Below, piece after piece: positions 7,276 through 16,327 of a DNA stretch of 64,000 nt. The notes beneath the pieces were generated by a model. That model was not told the origin of the DNA, ran no database searches, and worked only from the letters and a program-made list of their open reading frames with translations. Each line of letters opens with the position of its first letter. Positions within the stretch are counted from its first letter, which is position 1. The stretch comes from Hyphomicrobiales bacterium (GTDB lineage Bacteria; Pseudomonadota; Alphaproteobacteria; Rhizobiales; Rhodobiaceae). The translations under genes were made by a program, and so were the position numbers. The DNA is taken from contig PKTR01000001.1 in the NCBI GenBank assembly GCA_002869065.1, forward strand, positions 239,118 to 303,117, read 5' to 3'.

Positions 7276-7836
7276 ATGCCCGGCGCTCAGATGCACAACG
7301 AGAAAAACGGGGCCTCCCACGCTTCCACTGGTGCGGCCGATCCTGAGAAGATGGAGCGGCTTGAGAAGCGGCGGGCTGAGCAGTTTGAGCACGCCGCAGC
7401 GACGACACGACAAACCATCGCGTTTGCCTTCAAGACGTTGCTCGTGATGAATGCGGGTGCATTGGTAGTCATGTTGGCGTTTCTCGGACATCTGTTCGGC
7501 AGCGACAACAGTCGGATGCCTTTGCCCGACACGAGCCAGTTACGACCTGGAGTACAATGGTTTCTTTGCGGGATAGTGTGCGCCCTGCTTGCGCTTTCCG
7601 CTACCTATGCAAACGCAGTCATCGCTCAACACGCTGCAATGGACGAAGTTCCGCGAAATGCTGAAGAGTGGAACAAAGGCAAGCCACGGAGAGATTGGCA
7701 GGACATCTCGTTGGTAGCCGGTCTGGTCTTGGCGTTGATGTCCGGTGTGTGCTTGGTATCCGGCATATGGAGTGTCGCAGATGTTCTTGCGCCCACTACC
7801 GGCACAACGACTCTCTTCGAGAAGTCGAGCCGCTAG
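7276..7836 (+). CDS. hypothetical membrane protein beside tRNA-Val
   Basis: A 186-residue protein of no family I recognise. After a charged, helical N-terminal region (about residues 20-45, EKMERLEKRRAEQFEHAAA, possible coiled coil) come three hydrophobic helices: TLLVMNAGALVVMLAFLG, WFLCGIVCALLALSATYA and SLVAGLVLALMSGVCLVSG. Start 7276 or the in-frame ATG at 7291. Codon use is unlike the neighbours: one stretch reads cag-tta-cga-cct-gga-gta-caa, all rare in this GC-rich sequence. It sits at the 3' end of a tRNA gene, a common integration site, so recent acquisition is plausible. Confidence 0.65.
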   Translation: MPGAQMHNEKNGASHASTGAADPEKMERLEKRRAEQFEHAAATTRQTIAFAFKTLLVMNAGALVVMLAFLGHLFGSDNSRMPLPDTSQLRPGVQWFLCGIVCALLALSATYANAVIAQHAAMDEVPRNAEEWNKGKPRRDWQDISLVAGLVLALMSGVCLVSGIWSVADVLAPTTGTTTLFEKSSR

Positions 7837-7919
7837 GAAGACAGCGATTGCCTAAAATCGCATGGGCAAATTCGCTGCCACGCGCCACGACACTCAAATC
7901 GATTTTTCAAGGAAGGAAA

Positions 7920-7994
7920 TGGTGGGCGATACTGGGATTGAACCAGTGACCCCTCGCGTGTGAAGCGAGTGCTCTCCCGCTGAGCTAATCGCCC
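7920..7994 (-). tRNA. tRNA-Val (anticodon CAC)
   Basis: On the minus strand the gene begins GGGCGATTAGCTCAG and ends ATCGCCCACCA with the CCA encoded. The acceptor arm pairs GGGCGAT with ATCGCCC. The anticodon arm is CTCGC, loop TTCACAC, GCGAG, giving CAC, which reads GUG. The T arm carries GGTTCAATCC. Length 75 bases including CCA. Confidence 0.95.
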
Positions 7995-8084
7995 TTCTCA
8001 ATGAAGTTCGGGGATTTAATGGAGCAGGGTGGGGGAAGTCAAGCCGTTCACGTCAATTTCCCCCAACCGCCGGAGCCCGCTGGC

Positions 8085-8762
8085 TCAAACCTTCGCCCGC
8101 ACCGATTCCACCGCGTCCCAGAGCTGGTCGAAATGCGAGATGATGATGTTCGGGTCGAGCTCGCTGACCGGGATTGGCGTGTAGCCGAAATCGACCGCGA
8201 CGACCGGAATGCCGGCGCCCTTGGCCGCGTTGATGTCGGCAACCGAGTCGCCGACCATCACGGCGTTTTCGCGCACGCCACCGGCGGCCTCAACGGTCTT
8301 CAGAATGTGGTTCGGGTCCGGTTTGTGATAGCCGAACGTGTCCGGCCCGGCGATCACCGCAAAGCGCGACGAGACGCCGAGCGCGTCGAGCAGCTTCTTG
8401 CTCAGCACCTCGAGCTTGTTGGTGCACACGGCAAGCTTCCAGCCGGCGGCGGCAAAGCGGTCGAGCTGTTCGAGAACGCCCGGAAACGGGTGGCTGCCTT
8501 CGGCGATATGGTCCTGATAGTGCTCGAGGAATTCCGCGAACAGCTCGTCGGTACGCTCCTGCGTCAGTTCCACGCCGTAGTGGGCAAAGCCACGCTGCAG
8601 CATGACGCGGGCGCCCTGGCCGACCATGGCGCGGATGTCCTCCGGCGGGATCGCCGCATGCCCGTTCTTCACCAGCAGCATGTTGAGGGTGGCCGCGAGG
8701 TCCGGCAGCGTCTCGATGAGCGTGCCGTCGAGATCGAGGACGAGAACGGGAGTGGCGGTCAT
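8085..8762 (-). CDS. gph: phosphoglycolate phosphatase (HAD family)
   Basis: A 225-residue HAD-superfamily hydrolase. Motif I is DLDGTLIETLPD near the N terminus, motif II CTNKLEV, the motif III lysine is in FGYHKPDP, and motif IV is MVGDSVADI. It would dephosphorylate 2-phosphoglycolate, clearing a product of DNA repair or oxygenase side reactions. The open frame extends far upstream without a stop, but the extension reads antisense to the gabD region; the ATG at 8760-8762 gives a normal length. Divergent from gabD, 381 bases away. Confidence 0.88.
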   Translation of the reverse strand: MTATPVLVLDLDGTLIETLPDLAATLNMLLVKNGHAAIPPEDIRAMVGQGARVMLQRGFAHYGVELTQERTDELFAEFLEHYQDHIAEGSHPFPGVLEQLDRFAAAGWKLAVCTNKLEVLSKKLLDALGVSSRFAVIAGPDTFGYHKPDPNHILKTVEAAGGVRENAVMVGDSVADINAAKGAGIPVVAVDFGYTPIPVSELDPNIIISHFDQLWDAVESVRAKV

Positions 8763-9143
8763 GCGGAAGGCTCCGAAACGTGAATTTTGGGCGGCTGGCC
8801 CGGACAATGACTGAACTGCGGCGTGACCGTAACGGCTCATCCAAGGGATGCAAGTGCCCCAGGCGCTGCAAGTGCCGCAGCCGACCATCAGATAGGTCGC
8901 GTTTCGGCGAAGGGCAGGGCGCATTTGCGAAAAGGTCTTGCGCCACAAAGGAACGAAAGCGGCCTGGCCCGCGGTTTTCCTGATCATTCTCCGCCATGCG
9001 CTACAGCGCCGCGCGTCTGACCGCCGTGCGCCCGTCGCCTGCGGTGGCACGCGGCCGACAGAAGTGGTAACGAGCATCAGGAACAAAAGCGACATTCGAA
9101 CCGCCATGAGGCGGCGAACGCATGTCCGAACATGGAGGATGCC
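8763..9143. other. 381-base divergent intergenic region (gph/gabD)
   Basis: Must hold promoters for gph (leftward) and gabD (rightward), but I see no clear boxes. It contains a short tandem repeat at 8847-8882. No gene. Confidence 0.5.
8847..8882. repeat. two 18-bp imperfect tandem repeats
   Basis: GATGCAAGTGCCCCAGGC followed directly by GCTGCAAGTGCCGCAGCC, 15 of 18 positions alike. The second copy can fold (GCTGC...GCAGC). Upstream of gph on its coding strand. Confidence 0.55.
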
Positions 9144-10592
9144 ATGAAGCTCGCTGATCCGACTCTCCTCAAAGAACAGTGCTACATCGATGGCGCCTGG
9201 ACCGGAACGCCGGTCACCAGCGTTACCGATCCGGCGACGGGCAAGGAAATCGCCCGCGTGCCGGCTTTCGGCGCCGACGAGACGCGCGCGGCCATCGATG
9301 CCGCGAAGGCAGCGTTCCCGGCCTGGGCCGCCAAGACCGCCAAGGAACGCGCCAACATCATGCGCCGCTGGTTCGACCTGATCATCGCCAACCGCGATGA
9401 TATCGGCCTGATCATGACCACCGAGCAGGGCAAGCCGCTCGCCGAAGCCAAGGGCGAAGTCGACTACGCCGCCTCCTTCATCGAATTCTTCGCAGAGGAA
9501 GCCAAGCGCATCTATGGCGAGACGATCCCCTCGCACCGCGCCGATGCGCGCATCGTCTGCATCCGCCAGCCGATCGGTGTGATCGCCGCGATCACGCCGT
9601 GGAACTTCCCGGCGGCCATGATCACCCGCAAGGTCGGCCCGGCGCTCGCTGCCGGCTGCACCGCGGTCATCAAGCCGGCCGGCGACACGCCGCTGACCGC
9701 GCTGGCGCTGATCGAACTGGCCGAACGGGCCGGCATCCCGGCCGGCGTGCTGAACATCGTCACCGGCAAGGCTTCGGCGATCGGCGGCGAAATGACGTCG
9801 AACAAGGACGTCCGCGCCATCACCTTCACCGGCTCGACCGAGGTTGGCCGCATGCTGATGCGCCAGGCGGCGGAAAGCATCAAGAAGGTCGGGCTTGAGC
9901 TCGGCGGCAACGCGCCGTTCATCGTCTTCGACGACGCCGATATCGACGCCGCCGTCGATGGTGCGATGCTCTCGAAGTACCGCAACATGGGCCAGACCTG
10001 CGTCTGCGCCAACCGCCTCTATGTGCAGGACGCCGTCTACGACGCCTTTGCCGACAAGCTCGCCGCCCGCGTGAAGGCGATGAAGGTCGGTGCCGGCGTC
10101 GACGAGGGCGTCGAACAGGGCCCGCTGATCAACGAGGCCGCTGTCGAGAAGGTCGAGGAGCACATCGCCAACGCCGTCTCGAAGGGTGCCGAGATCGTCA
10201 CCGGCGGCAACCGCCATGCACTCGGCGGCACCTTCTTCGAGCCGACGGTGCTGAAGAACGTCACGCCGGAAATGATGGTCAGCCGCGAGGAGACCTTCGG
10301 CCCGCTGGCGCCGCTCTATCGCTTCAAGGACGAGGAAGAGGTGATTCACCTCGCCAACGACACCGACTTCGGTCTCGCGGCCTATTTCTATGCCCGCGAT
10401 CTTGGCCGCGTCTGGCGTGTCGCCGAGGCGCTCGAATACGGCATGGTCGGTATCAACACCGGCATCATCTCGACCGAAGTGGCGCCGTTCGGCGGCATCA
10501 AGCAGTCCGGCATCGGCCGCGAAGGCTCGTCGCATGGCGTCGAGGAGTTCGTCGAGATCAAATACCTTCTGATGGCCGGCATCAACGGCTGA
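9144..10592 (+). CDS. gabD: NAD(P)-dependent succinate-semialdehyde dehydrogenase
   Basis: A 482-residue aldehyde dehydrogenase. The fold shows the nucleotide site segment ITPWNFPAAMITRK, the catalytic glutamate in ELGGNAPF and the catalytic cysteine in GQTCVCANR. The GabD/SSADH subgroup oxidises succinate semialdehyde to succinate in 4-aminobutyrate breakdown; MLMRQAAESIKKVGLELGGN fits it. I chose the ATG at 9144 because GGAGG at 9134-9138 is well placed for it; the ATG at 9132 overlaps that site. Monocistronic by appearance. Other semialdehyde substrates are possible. Confidence 0.87.
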   Translation: MKLADPTLLKEQCYIDGAWTGTPVTSVTDPATGKEIARVPAFGADETRAAIDAAKAAFPAWAAKTAKERANIMRRWFDLIIANRDDIGLIMTTEQGKPLAEAKGEVDYAASFIEFFAEEAKRIYGETIPSHRADARIVCIRQPIGVIAAITPWNFPAAMITRKVGPALAAGCTAVIKPAGDTPLTALALIELAERAGIPAGVLNIVTGKASAIGGEMTSNKDVRAITFTGSTEVGRMLMRQAAESIKKVGLELGGNAPFIVFDDADIDAAVDGAMLSKYRNMGQTCVCANRLYVQDAVYDAFADKLAARVKAMKVGAGVDEGVEQGPLINEAAVEKVEEHIANAVSKGAEIVTGGNRHALGGTFFEPTVLKNVTPEMMVSREETFGPLAPLYRFKDEEEVIHLANDTDFGLAAYFYARDLGRVWRVAEALEYGMVGINTGIISTEVAPFGGIKQSGIGREGSSHGVEEFVEIKYLLMAGING

Positions 10593-10715
10593 CGGCTCGA
10601 AATGCCGAATGGGCCGGGCGCTGCGGCATGCCGTTGCGCTTGGCCCTAGGCTGCGAAAATGCTAATCACCCGCCAGCGGCCCGCGACAGGGCCGGACGGG
10701 GACAGGAAACGATCG

Positions 10716-11408
10716 ATGAGCGATGACCTCAAACGTGCAGCCGCCGCAGCGGCGCTGGAGGAAGTGACCGACGGCATGAAGCTCGGTATCGGCACCGGCT
10801 CGACCGCCGAACACTTCGTGCGTCTGCTCGCGGAAAAGGTGAAGAACGGCCTGACGGTCATCGGCGTGCCGACATCGGAGCGCACCGCCAAGCTCGCCGG
10901 CGAACTCGGCATCCCGCTGACCACGCTGGATGAGGAGCCGGAACTCGACCTGACCATCGACGGCGCCGACGAGGTCGACGGTGCGCTGCGTCTGGTCAAG
11001 GGCGGTGGCGGCGCGCTGCTGCGCGAGAAGATCGTCGCGGCGGCCTCGAAGCGCATGGCGGTCATCGTCGATGGCGCCAAGGTGGTCGACGCACTCGGCG
11101 CGTTCCCGCTGCCGATCGAGGTCAATCGGTTCGGTCTTGAATCGACCCGCCGCAAGATTGTCGCCGCGGCAACCGAGCTCGGTCTCGACGGCCCGGTCGA
11201 ATTGCGCCGCACGGCTGATGGCGAAGCTTTCGTCACCGATGGCGGACATTTTATTCTCGATGCATCTTTTCGCCGGATTGCCGATCCAGAACGGCTGAAC
11301 GAAGCCCTTCTGGCGATACCCGGCGTTGTTGAACACGGTCTTTTCATCGGCCTTGCAACGCTTGTGTTCGTTGCCCGGGCCGAGGGAACGGAAATCCTGC
11401 GGGCGTAA
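10716..11408 (+). CDS. rpiA: ribose-5-phosphate isomerase A
   Basis: A 230-residue enzyme that interconverts ribose 5-phosphate and ribulose 5-phosphate in the pentose phosphate pathway. Family motifs are present: [11 protein letters not shown] (phosphate loop), [11 protein letters not shown] with the catalytic Asp, and [16 protein letters not shown] with the Lys and Glu. Start ATG at 10716 after AGGAAA; the upstream in-frame ATG at 10659 adds a non-conserved extension. It ends within a perfect 9-bp stem-loop and is followed 32 bases on by the DUF2059 gene, probably in one transcript. Confidence 0.93.
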   Translation: MSDDLKRAAAAAALEEVTDGMKLGIGTGSTAEHFVRLLAEKVKNGLTVIGVPTSERTAKLAGELGIPLTTLDEEPELDLTIDGADEVDGALRLVKGGGGALLREKIVAAASKRMAVIVDGAKVVDALGAFPLPIEVNRFGLESTRRKIVAAATELGLDGPVELRRTADGEAFVTDGGHFILDASFRRIADPERLNEALLAIPGVVEHGLFIGLATLVFVARAEGTEILRA

Positions 11409-11422
11409 GCGGTCTTACGCCC
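11401..11422. other. perfect 9-bp stem-loop at the rpiA stop
   Basis: GGGCGTAAG, loop CGGT, CTTACGCCC. It overlaps the rpiA stop codon (11406-11408) and lies just before the ribosome site of the next gene. No T-run, so it may stabilise the rpiA message or tune coupling rather than terminate. Confidence 0.55.
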
Positions 11423-11440
11423 GACGAAACGGAGATACAC

Positions 11441-11950
11441 ATGACGATGAATCTGATCGCGCGGATTTTCGCCGCCGCTCTGCCGCTGCTTCTGGTTTTC
11501 GGCGCTGTTGACGCCCGCGCCCAGGAGGAATTCTCCAAGGAGCACCTGCGCGCCGCCCAGAAGGTGATCGAGGTCGCCCGCGCCGCCGAAGGCTTCGACG
11601 AGATCCTGCCGGTCATGGCCGAGCAGACCAAGTCGCTGTTCATTCGCTCCAATCCCGCGATCACCCGCGAGATCGAGGAAGCCACCACCAACGTTGCGAT
11701 CAAGATGGCCGCCCGCCGTCCGGAACTCGACCGCATCGTCCAGGAAATCTGGGCGCGCCGCTTCACCATCGAAGAGCTGGAGGAAATCAACACCTTCTAT
11801 GCCTCTCCGACGGGCACCAAGCTGGCCAAGATGTCGCCGGAAATCATCGCGCTTTCCGTCGGTGCGGCCAAGCAGTGGGGTGATGCGCTCGCCACCGAGA
11901 TGGTCACGCTGGTGCGTGAAGAGCTGAAGAAGCAGGGCCACAGCCTCTAG
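11441..11950 (+). CDS. DUF2059 domain secreted protein
   Basis: A 169-residue protein with a signal peptide (hydrophobic segment FAAALPLLLVFGAVDARAQ, cleavage likely after ARA). The mature part is a helical DUF2059 domain: FTIEELEEINTFYASPTGTKLAKMSPEI is the family's hallmark. Function is not established for the family; export to the periplasm is inferred. It lies between rpiA and glutathione reductase on the same strand. Confidence 0.85.
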   Translation: MTMNLIARIFAAALPLLLVFGAVDARAQEEFSKEHLRAAQKVIEVARAAEGFDEILPVMAEQTKSLFIRSNPAITREIEEATTNVAIKMAARRPELDRIVQEIWARRFTIEELEEINTFYASPTGTKLAKMSPEIIALSVGAAKQWGDALATEMVTLVREELKKQGHSL

Positions 11951-12050
11951 GGGCAGGGCACTGAACGCCGTGCGGGGGCGGTTTCGCTCCCCCACGCCGC
12001 TCACCTGAGCGGTTGACGACGGCATCGGCAACAGCAGACAGGGCCGGGCG

Positions 12051-14003
12051 ATGGCTGATTACGATTACGACCTCTTCGTCATCGGGGCGGGTTCGGGCGG
12101 TGTCCGCGCGGCCCGCATTGCGGCCGGCTATGGTGCGCGCGTTGCCGTTGCCGAGGAATTCCGCGTCGGCGGCACCTGCGTCATTCGCGGCTGCGTGCCG
12201 AAAAAGCTGTTCGTCTACGCCTCCAAGTTCGCCGAGGAATTCGAGGACGCGGCCGGTTTCGGCTGGACGGTCGGTGACTCGTCCTTCGATTGGGCGACCC
12301 TGATCGCCAACAAGGATCGCGAGATCGATCGCCTCAACGGCATCTATATCCGCAATCTGGAAAAGGCCGGCGTCGAGATCCTCGAGAGCCGCGCCGTCGT
12401 GGTCGACGCGCATACCGTCCGCCTCCTGGCGCAGAACCGCACGGTCACCGCGGGCAAGATCCTCGTGGCGACCGGCGCGACGCCGTATCTCGATCCGACC
12501 GTTTCGGGCATCGAGCACGCGATCACCTCGAACGAAGCCTTCCACCTCGATAAGTTCCCGGAGAAGGTTGTTGTCTGCGGCGGTGGTTATATCGCCGTCG
12601 AGTTCGCCGGCATTTTCGCCGGGCTCGGCGCCAAGACCACGCTGCTCTACCGCGGCGAGGAAATCCTGCGCGGCTTCGACATGGATCTGCGCACCCATCT
12701 CCACCACGAGATGGAAAAGAAGGGCATCGAGGTCGTCACCGGCGACCGCTTCGTCGCGATCGAGGAAAAGGGTGCCGGCCTCGTCGGCTGGACCGAGGGC
12801 GGACGTACCATCGACGCCGACCAGATCATGTATGCGATCGGCCGCCGCCCGAACACGGTCGGCCTCGGTCTCGAGGAAGCCGGCGTGGCACTCGACCGCA
12901 ACGGCGCGGTGATCGTCGACCACCAGTCGTGCACCAACGTGCCGTCGATCTATGCCGTCGGTGACGTCACCGATCGGGTCAATCTGACGCCGGTCGCGAT
13001 CCGTGAAGGCCATGCCTTCGCCGACACCATTTTCGGCGGTCGTCCGGTCACCGTCGACCACAGCAACATTCCGACGGCTGTCTTCTCGCAGCCGGAGATC
13101 GGTACGGTCGGCCTGACCGAGGACGAGGCGCGTGACCAGTTCGCCGCCGTCGACATCTACAAGACCAACTTCCGCCCGATGAAGCACACGCTGTCCGGGC
13201 GCGACGAAAAGATCTTCATGAAGATCCTCGTCGATGCCGACAGCGATCAGGTGCTCGGCGTGCACATGATGGGCCCCGACGCCGGCGAGCTGGCGCAGGT
13301 GCTCGGCATCGCCGTCAAGATGGGCGCGAGCAAGGCCCAGTTTGACGCCACGATCGCGGTGCATCCGACGGCGGCGGAAGAGCTCGTCACCATGCGCGAA
13401 CCAAGCGAACGGCACCGCGCCGATGCCGAAGCCCACGTCGACGCCCATGTCGTGCCGGAAGTGCCGGCGATCGGAGAGGCGATCGGCTCCGCGCTGGCTG
13501 GTCATGCCGGCCGCATCTTCGACGACATCGCCGTGCGCACCGCGCGCGATACCGACCACGAAATCCTCGGGCGTATCGGCCTGCATTCGTGGCAGGCGTC
13601 TATCGGTCCCTATGTTCCGGGCAATGCCTGGAAGCATGTGCGCGACAACAAGCCGTTCGACAAGATGCTCGAAGAACTCGGCGACCGGGTGCTGGTTGCC
13701 GTGTTCGAAGGCGAGCCGGTGGCCTTTGCCGCGCTTGCCGACGAGCCGTGCCGGCTGACCGATATCTGGGTGGCGCCGAACAGCTGGGCGCGCGGTATCG
13801 GTACGATCCTGCTGACTGTGGCCGAAGAAGTCGCCCACAATGCGGGCTGCGATGAGATGACCCTGCGTGTCTTCTCGGGCAACCGCCGGGCGCTACGCTT
13901 CTTCACCAGCCGTGGCTTCTCGGAAGTCGAGCGCGGCGGATGGCATCACCACATCGCCGACACCGAACTCGACATGGTCACCATGACCAAGACGCTGGGA
14001 TAA
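12051..14003 (+). CDS. gor: glutathione-disulfide reductase fused to a C-terminal GNAT acetyltransferase domain
   Basis: A 650-residue protein where a glutathione reductase is normally about 460. Residues 1-~455 are a complete reductase: FAD site GAGSGGVRAARIA, redox pair C43/C48 in GTCVIRGCVPKK, NADPH fold VVCGGGYIAVEFAG, FAD segment IYAVGDVTDR and the catalytic HPTAAEE near residues 437-443. After a polar linker rich in His, Ala and Glu (about 450-490), residues ~493-650 form a GNAT domain with IWVAPNSWARGIGTILL as acetyl-CoA loop and NRRALRFFTSRGF at the C-terminal side. No stop or internal ribosome site separates them. The first part reduces GSSG with NADPH; the acceptor of the second is unknown. 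Confidence 0.88.
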   Translation: MADYDYDLFVIGAGSGGVRAARIAAGYGARVAVAEEFRVGGTCVIRGCVPKKLFVYASKFAEEFEDAAGFGWTVGDSSFDWATLIANKDREIDRLNGIYIRNLEKAGVEILESRAVVVDAHTVRLLAQNRTVTAGKILVATGATPYLDPTVSGIEHAITSNEAFHLDKFPEKVVVCGGGYIAVEFAGIFAGLGAKTTLLYRGEEILRGFDMDLRTHLHHEMEKKGIEVVTGDRFVAIEEKGAGLVGWTEGGRTIDADQIMYAIGRRPNTVGLGLEEAGVALDRNGAVIVDHQSCTNVPSIYAVGDVTDRVNLTPVAIREGHAFADTIFGGRPVTVDHSNIPTAVFSQPEIGTVGLTEDEARDQFAAVDIYKTNFRPMKHTLSGRDEKIFMKILVDADSDQVLGVHMMGPDAGELAQVLGIAVKMGASKAQFDATIAVHPTAAEELVTMREPSERHRADAEAHVDAHVVPEVPAIGEAIGSALAGHAGRIFDDIAVRTARDTDHEILGRIGLHSWQASIGPYVPGNAWKHVRDNKPFDKMLEELGDRVLVAVFEGEPVAFAALADEPCRLTDIWVAPNSWARGIGTILLTVAEEVAHNAGCDEMTLRVFSGNRRALRFFTSRGFSEVERGGWHHHIADTELDMVTMTKTLG

Positions 14004-14015
14004 CAGGGCGTTCCG

Positions 14016-14606
14016 TTACAGCCAGCTCGCGCCGGCGTCCTTCAGCGCCGTGTCGAACAGCGCTTCCTCTTCCGCCGTGATGCGCACCGCACGCCGATAG
14101 CGCGGGTTATCGCGGTCGTTGTGGATCGGTGCCGACCAGCCGTCTGTGGTCTCGACGAAATGGCGTACGCCGGCGCTGCCCCAGCGCTCGAAGTAGCCGC
14201 GCAGCACGCAGTCGACATAGCTCTGGATGATCGGATGTTCGGCATCGCCCCAGCGCTCGTGCTCCGGTTTGACCCGGTAGACGATTGTGCTGATGTCGTT
14301 CCCGAGTTTCTCGCCCGACTCCGGTTCGAACTCGCTTGGGTCGAAGGCGTGTCGATCGTAGCGCCATTCGCGCTTGTCGAGCTCCGGCAGTTCGGAGACG
14401 GGGTAGAGCACGACGACACCGCGCAGCGTCGTGCGGGGACAGGGCTGGACGGTCAGCCCGCAGGTCCTCCCGATCGGCGTCTCGCCGGCAATGCGCCAGG
14501 CGCGCCGTACCCCGCTGAGTCGCCCGGCAATCGAGCGCGTACCGGCCGGCAGAGTTGCCTGCGTCACCAGCGATCCGTATCCGAATACCGCAATCGTTTC
14601 CGTCAT
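14016..14606 (-). CDS. gamma-glutamylcyclotransferase-like protein
   Basis: A 196-residue protein that begins TETIAVFGYGSLV, the substrate-binding YGSL loop of the AIG2/GGCT-like fold, which cyclises gamma-glutamyl compounds to 5-oxoproline. The expected acidic catalytic residue may be the Glu in LPELDKREWRYDR, in the region where this family has it; this is tentative. It converges with the gor-GNAT gene (12 bases between stops) and diverges from the aminotransferase gene. A role in glutathione or gamma-glutamyl amine turnover is plausible, not proven. Confidence 0.75.
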   Translation of the reverse strand: MTETIAVFGYGSLVTQATLPAGTRSIAGRLSGVRRAWRIAGETPIGRTCGLTVQPCPRTTLRGVVVLYPVSELPELDKREWRYDRHAFDPSEFEPESGEKLGNDISTIVYRVKPEHERWGDAEHPIIQSYVDCVLRGYFERWGSAGVRHFVETTDGWSAPIHNDRDNPRYRRAVRITAEEEALFDTALKDAGASWL

Positions 14607-14693
14607 TTGTCACTCTTGTTGTTCGGTCTCGCAGGCAAATTCATAGACGCTTTTGCCGCCCGCCGCTAACCTTCCGGCAAAGAGGGCCGGCTC

Positions 14694-15875
14694 ATGAGCG
14701 AATGGAACCTGGACGCACTGCGCGCCGAGACACTCGGCTGCGCGAATGTGCTGCATTTCAACAATGCGGGCTCGGCGCTGCCGCCGTGCGCGGTCGTCGA
14801 TGCGGTCAAATCCCATATCGACCGCGAGGCGGCTATTGGCGGCTATGAGGCAGCGGCCGAAGCTAAGGACACGCTCGCCGATTTCTACGCCGCTGCCGCC
14901 GAGCTGATCGGCGGTGCGCCTGACGAGATCGCCTATATCGAAAACGCCACCCGCGCCTGGGACATGGCGTTCTACGCGATCCCGTTCAAGCCCGGCGACC
15001 GGATCCTCACCTGCCATGCGGAATACGTCTCGAACTACGTTGCCTTCCTGCAGATGAAGAAGCGGGTCGGTGTCGAGATCGACGTGGTGCCGGACGGACC
15101 CGACGGCGCCACCGACGTCACCTCGCTCGAGGCGATGATCACGCCGCGTACCAAGCTGATCGCCATTACGCATGTGCCGACGCAAGGGGGGCTGGTCAAT
15201 CCGGCCGCCGAGATCGGCGCGGTCGCGCGCCGGCACGGAATTCTCTATCTGCTGGACGCCTGCCAGGCGGTCGGCCAGCTCGATATCGATGTCGGCGAGA
15301 TCGGCTGCTCCATGCTGTCGGCCACCGGCCGCAAATATCTGCGCGGGCCGCGCGGCACCGGTTTTCTGTGGGTGAAGCGCGACGTGCTCGCCGAACTGGA
15401 GCCGCCCTTCATCGATCTGGAGGCCGCCGACTGGATCGACGCTGATACCTATCGGCTGAAGCCCGATGCACGCCGGTTCGAGAACTGGGAACGCTATTTC
15501 GCCGGTCAGATCGGCCTCGCAGTTGCCATGCGCTACGCTCTGGCGCTCGGGACCAAGACCATCGAGCAGCGGGTCAAGCATCTCGGCGCAACCCTGCGCG
15601 CCGAGCTGTCGGACCTGCCGGGCGTTTCGGTGCATGATCTCGGCTCGGAAAAATGCGGCATCGTCACTTTCATCAAGGAGGGCGAAGAACCGCTCGCGAC
15701 GCGGCAGCGGCTGGGCGCGAAAGGCATCAACGTCACCCATACGAAGGCATCGTCGTCGCGCCTCGACCTGCCGCGTCGCGGCTTCGAGGCGCTCGTGCGG
15801 GCGTCCGTGCACTACTACAACACGGATGAGGAAATCGCCGATTTCTGCCGCGCCGTGCGGGGTGACGCGTCGTGA
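14694..15875 (+). CDS. class V aminotransferase-fold PLP enzyme (cysteine desulfurase-like)
   Basis: A 393-residue PLP enzyme. The N-terminal [12 protein letters not shown], the cofactor aspartate in [15 protein letters not shown] and the PLP lysine in [19 protein letters not shown] place it in the class V group with cysteine desulfurases, isopenicillin-epimerase-like enzymes and C-S lyases. The usual C-terminal catalytic cysteine loop of Nif/Suf desulfurases is not evident; the segment [15 protein letters not shown] stands there. Its stop overlaps the start of the alkyltransferase gene, so the two form an operon. Substrate unknown. Confidence 0.78.
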   Translation: MSEWNLDALRAETLGCANVLHFNNAGSALPPCAVVDAVKSHIDREAAIGGYEAAAEAKDTLADFYAAAAELIGGAPDEIAYIENATRAWDMAFYAIPFKPGDRILTCHAEYVSNYVAFLQMKKRVGVEIDVVPDGPDGATDVTSLEAMITPRTKLIAITHVPTQGGLVNPAAEIGAVARRHGILYLLDACQAVGQLDIDVGEIGCSMLSATGRKYLRGPRGTGFLWVKRDVLAELEPPFIDLEAADWIDADTYRLKPDARRFENWERYFAGQIGLAVAMRYALALGTKTIEQRVKHLGATLRAELSDLPGVSVHDLGSEKCGIVTFIKEGEEPLATRQRLGAKGINVTHTKASSSRLDLPRRGFEALVRASVHYYNTDEEIADFCRAVRGDAS

Positions 15876-16327
15876 ACATCGCCGCCGTGGATACGCCGAT
15901 CGGGCGGCTGGGTCTCGTGGAGGAGGGGGGCGTCATCATTCGCCTTCTGTGGCAGGCAGAGGACGAGGGCGAGAGAACCGAAGTGCTTGAAGAAGGGCTT
16001 CGTCAGCTCGAAGAGTATTTCGCCGGCACGCGTGAGACATTCGATCTGCCGCTCGCACCCGCCGGCAGCGACTTCCAGCAGCAAGTCTACCGCGCCATGC
16101 AGGCGATTCCCTTTGGCGAGACGCGCAGCTATGGCGATATCGCCAAAGACCTCGGCAGCCCGGCGCAGCCGGTCGGTCAGGCCTGCGGCGCCAATCCCAT
16201 CCCCGTCATCATTCCCTGCCACCGGGTCGTCGGCACCAACGGTATCGGCGGTTTCTCTGGCGCCGGCGGCGTCGAGATGAAGATCAAACTGCTGAAGCTC
16301 GAAGGCGCTTATTCGCTTTTGCTTTAG
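15872..16327 (+). CDS. ogt: methylated-DNA-protein cysteine methyltransferase
   Basis: A 151-residue suicide repair protein that moves alkyl groups from O6-alkylguanine to its own cysteine. The active site [13 protein letters not shown] and the helix-turn-helix [17 protein letters not shown] are complete; the C-terminal [19 protein letters not shown] is standard. Start is GTG at 15872, overlapping the previous gene's TGA. Short N-terminal domain, as in Ogt rather than Ada. The coupling to a PLP enzyme is uncommon. Confidence 0.92.
   Translation: MNIAAVDTPIGRLGLVEEGGVIIRLLWQAEDEGERTEVLEEGLRQLEEYFAGTRETFDLPLAPAGSDFQQQVYRAMQAIPFGETRSYGDIAKDLGSPAQPVGQACGANPIPVIIPCHRVVGTNGIGGFSGAGGVEMKIKLLKLEGAYSLLL

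Noticed and set aside
7150-7276. Possible att repeat matching the tRNA-Val end
   Set aside because: I compared the tRNA 3' sequence by eye with the gap before the membrane gene and found no matching copy.
7668-7949. 93-codon frame ending in WWAILGLNQ
   Set aside because: Its 3' end reads through the tRNA-Val gene, a well-known source of false proteins; the rest is out of frame with the membrane gene.
8085-10535. 816-codon open frame on the minus strand
   Set aside because: Only the last 225 codons are gph. The upstream part is antisense to gabD and has no family motifs; long antisense frames are expected in GC-rich DNA.
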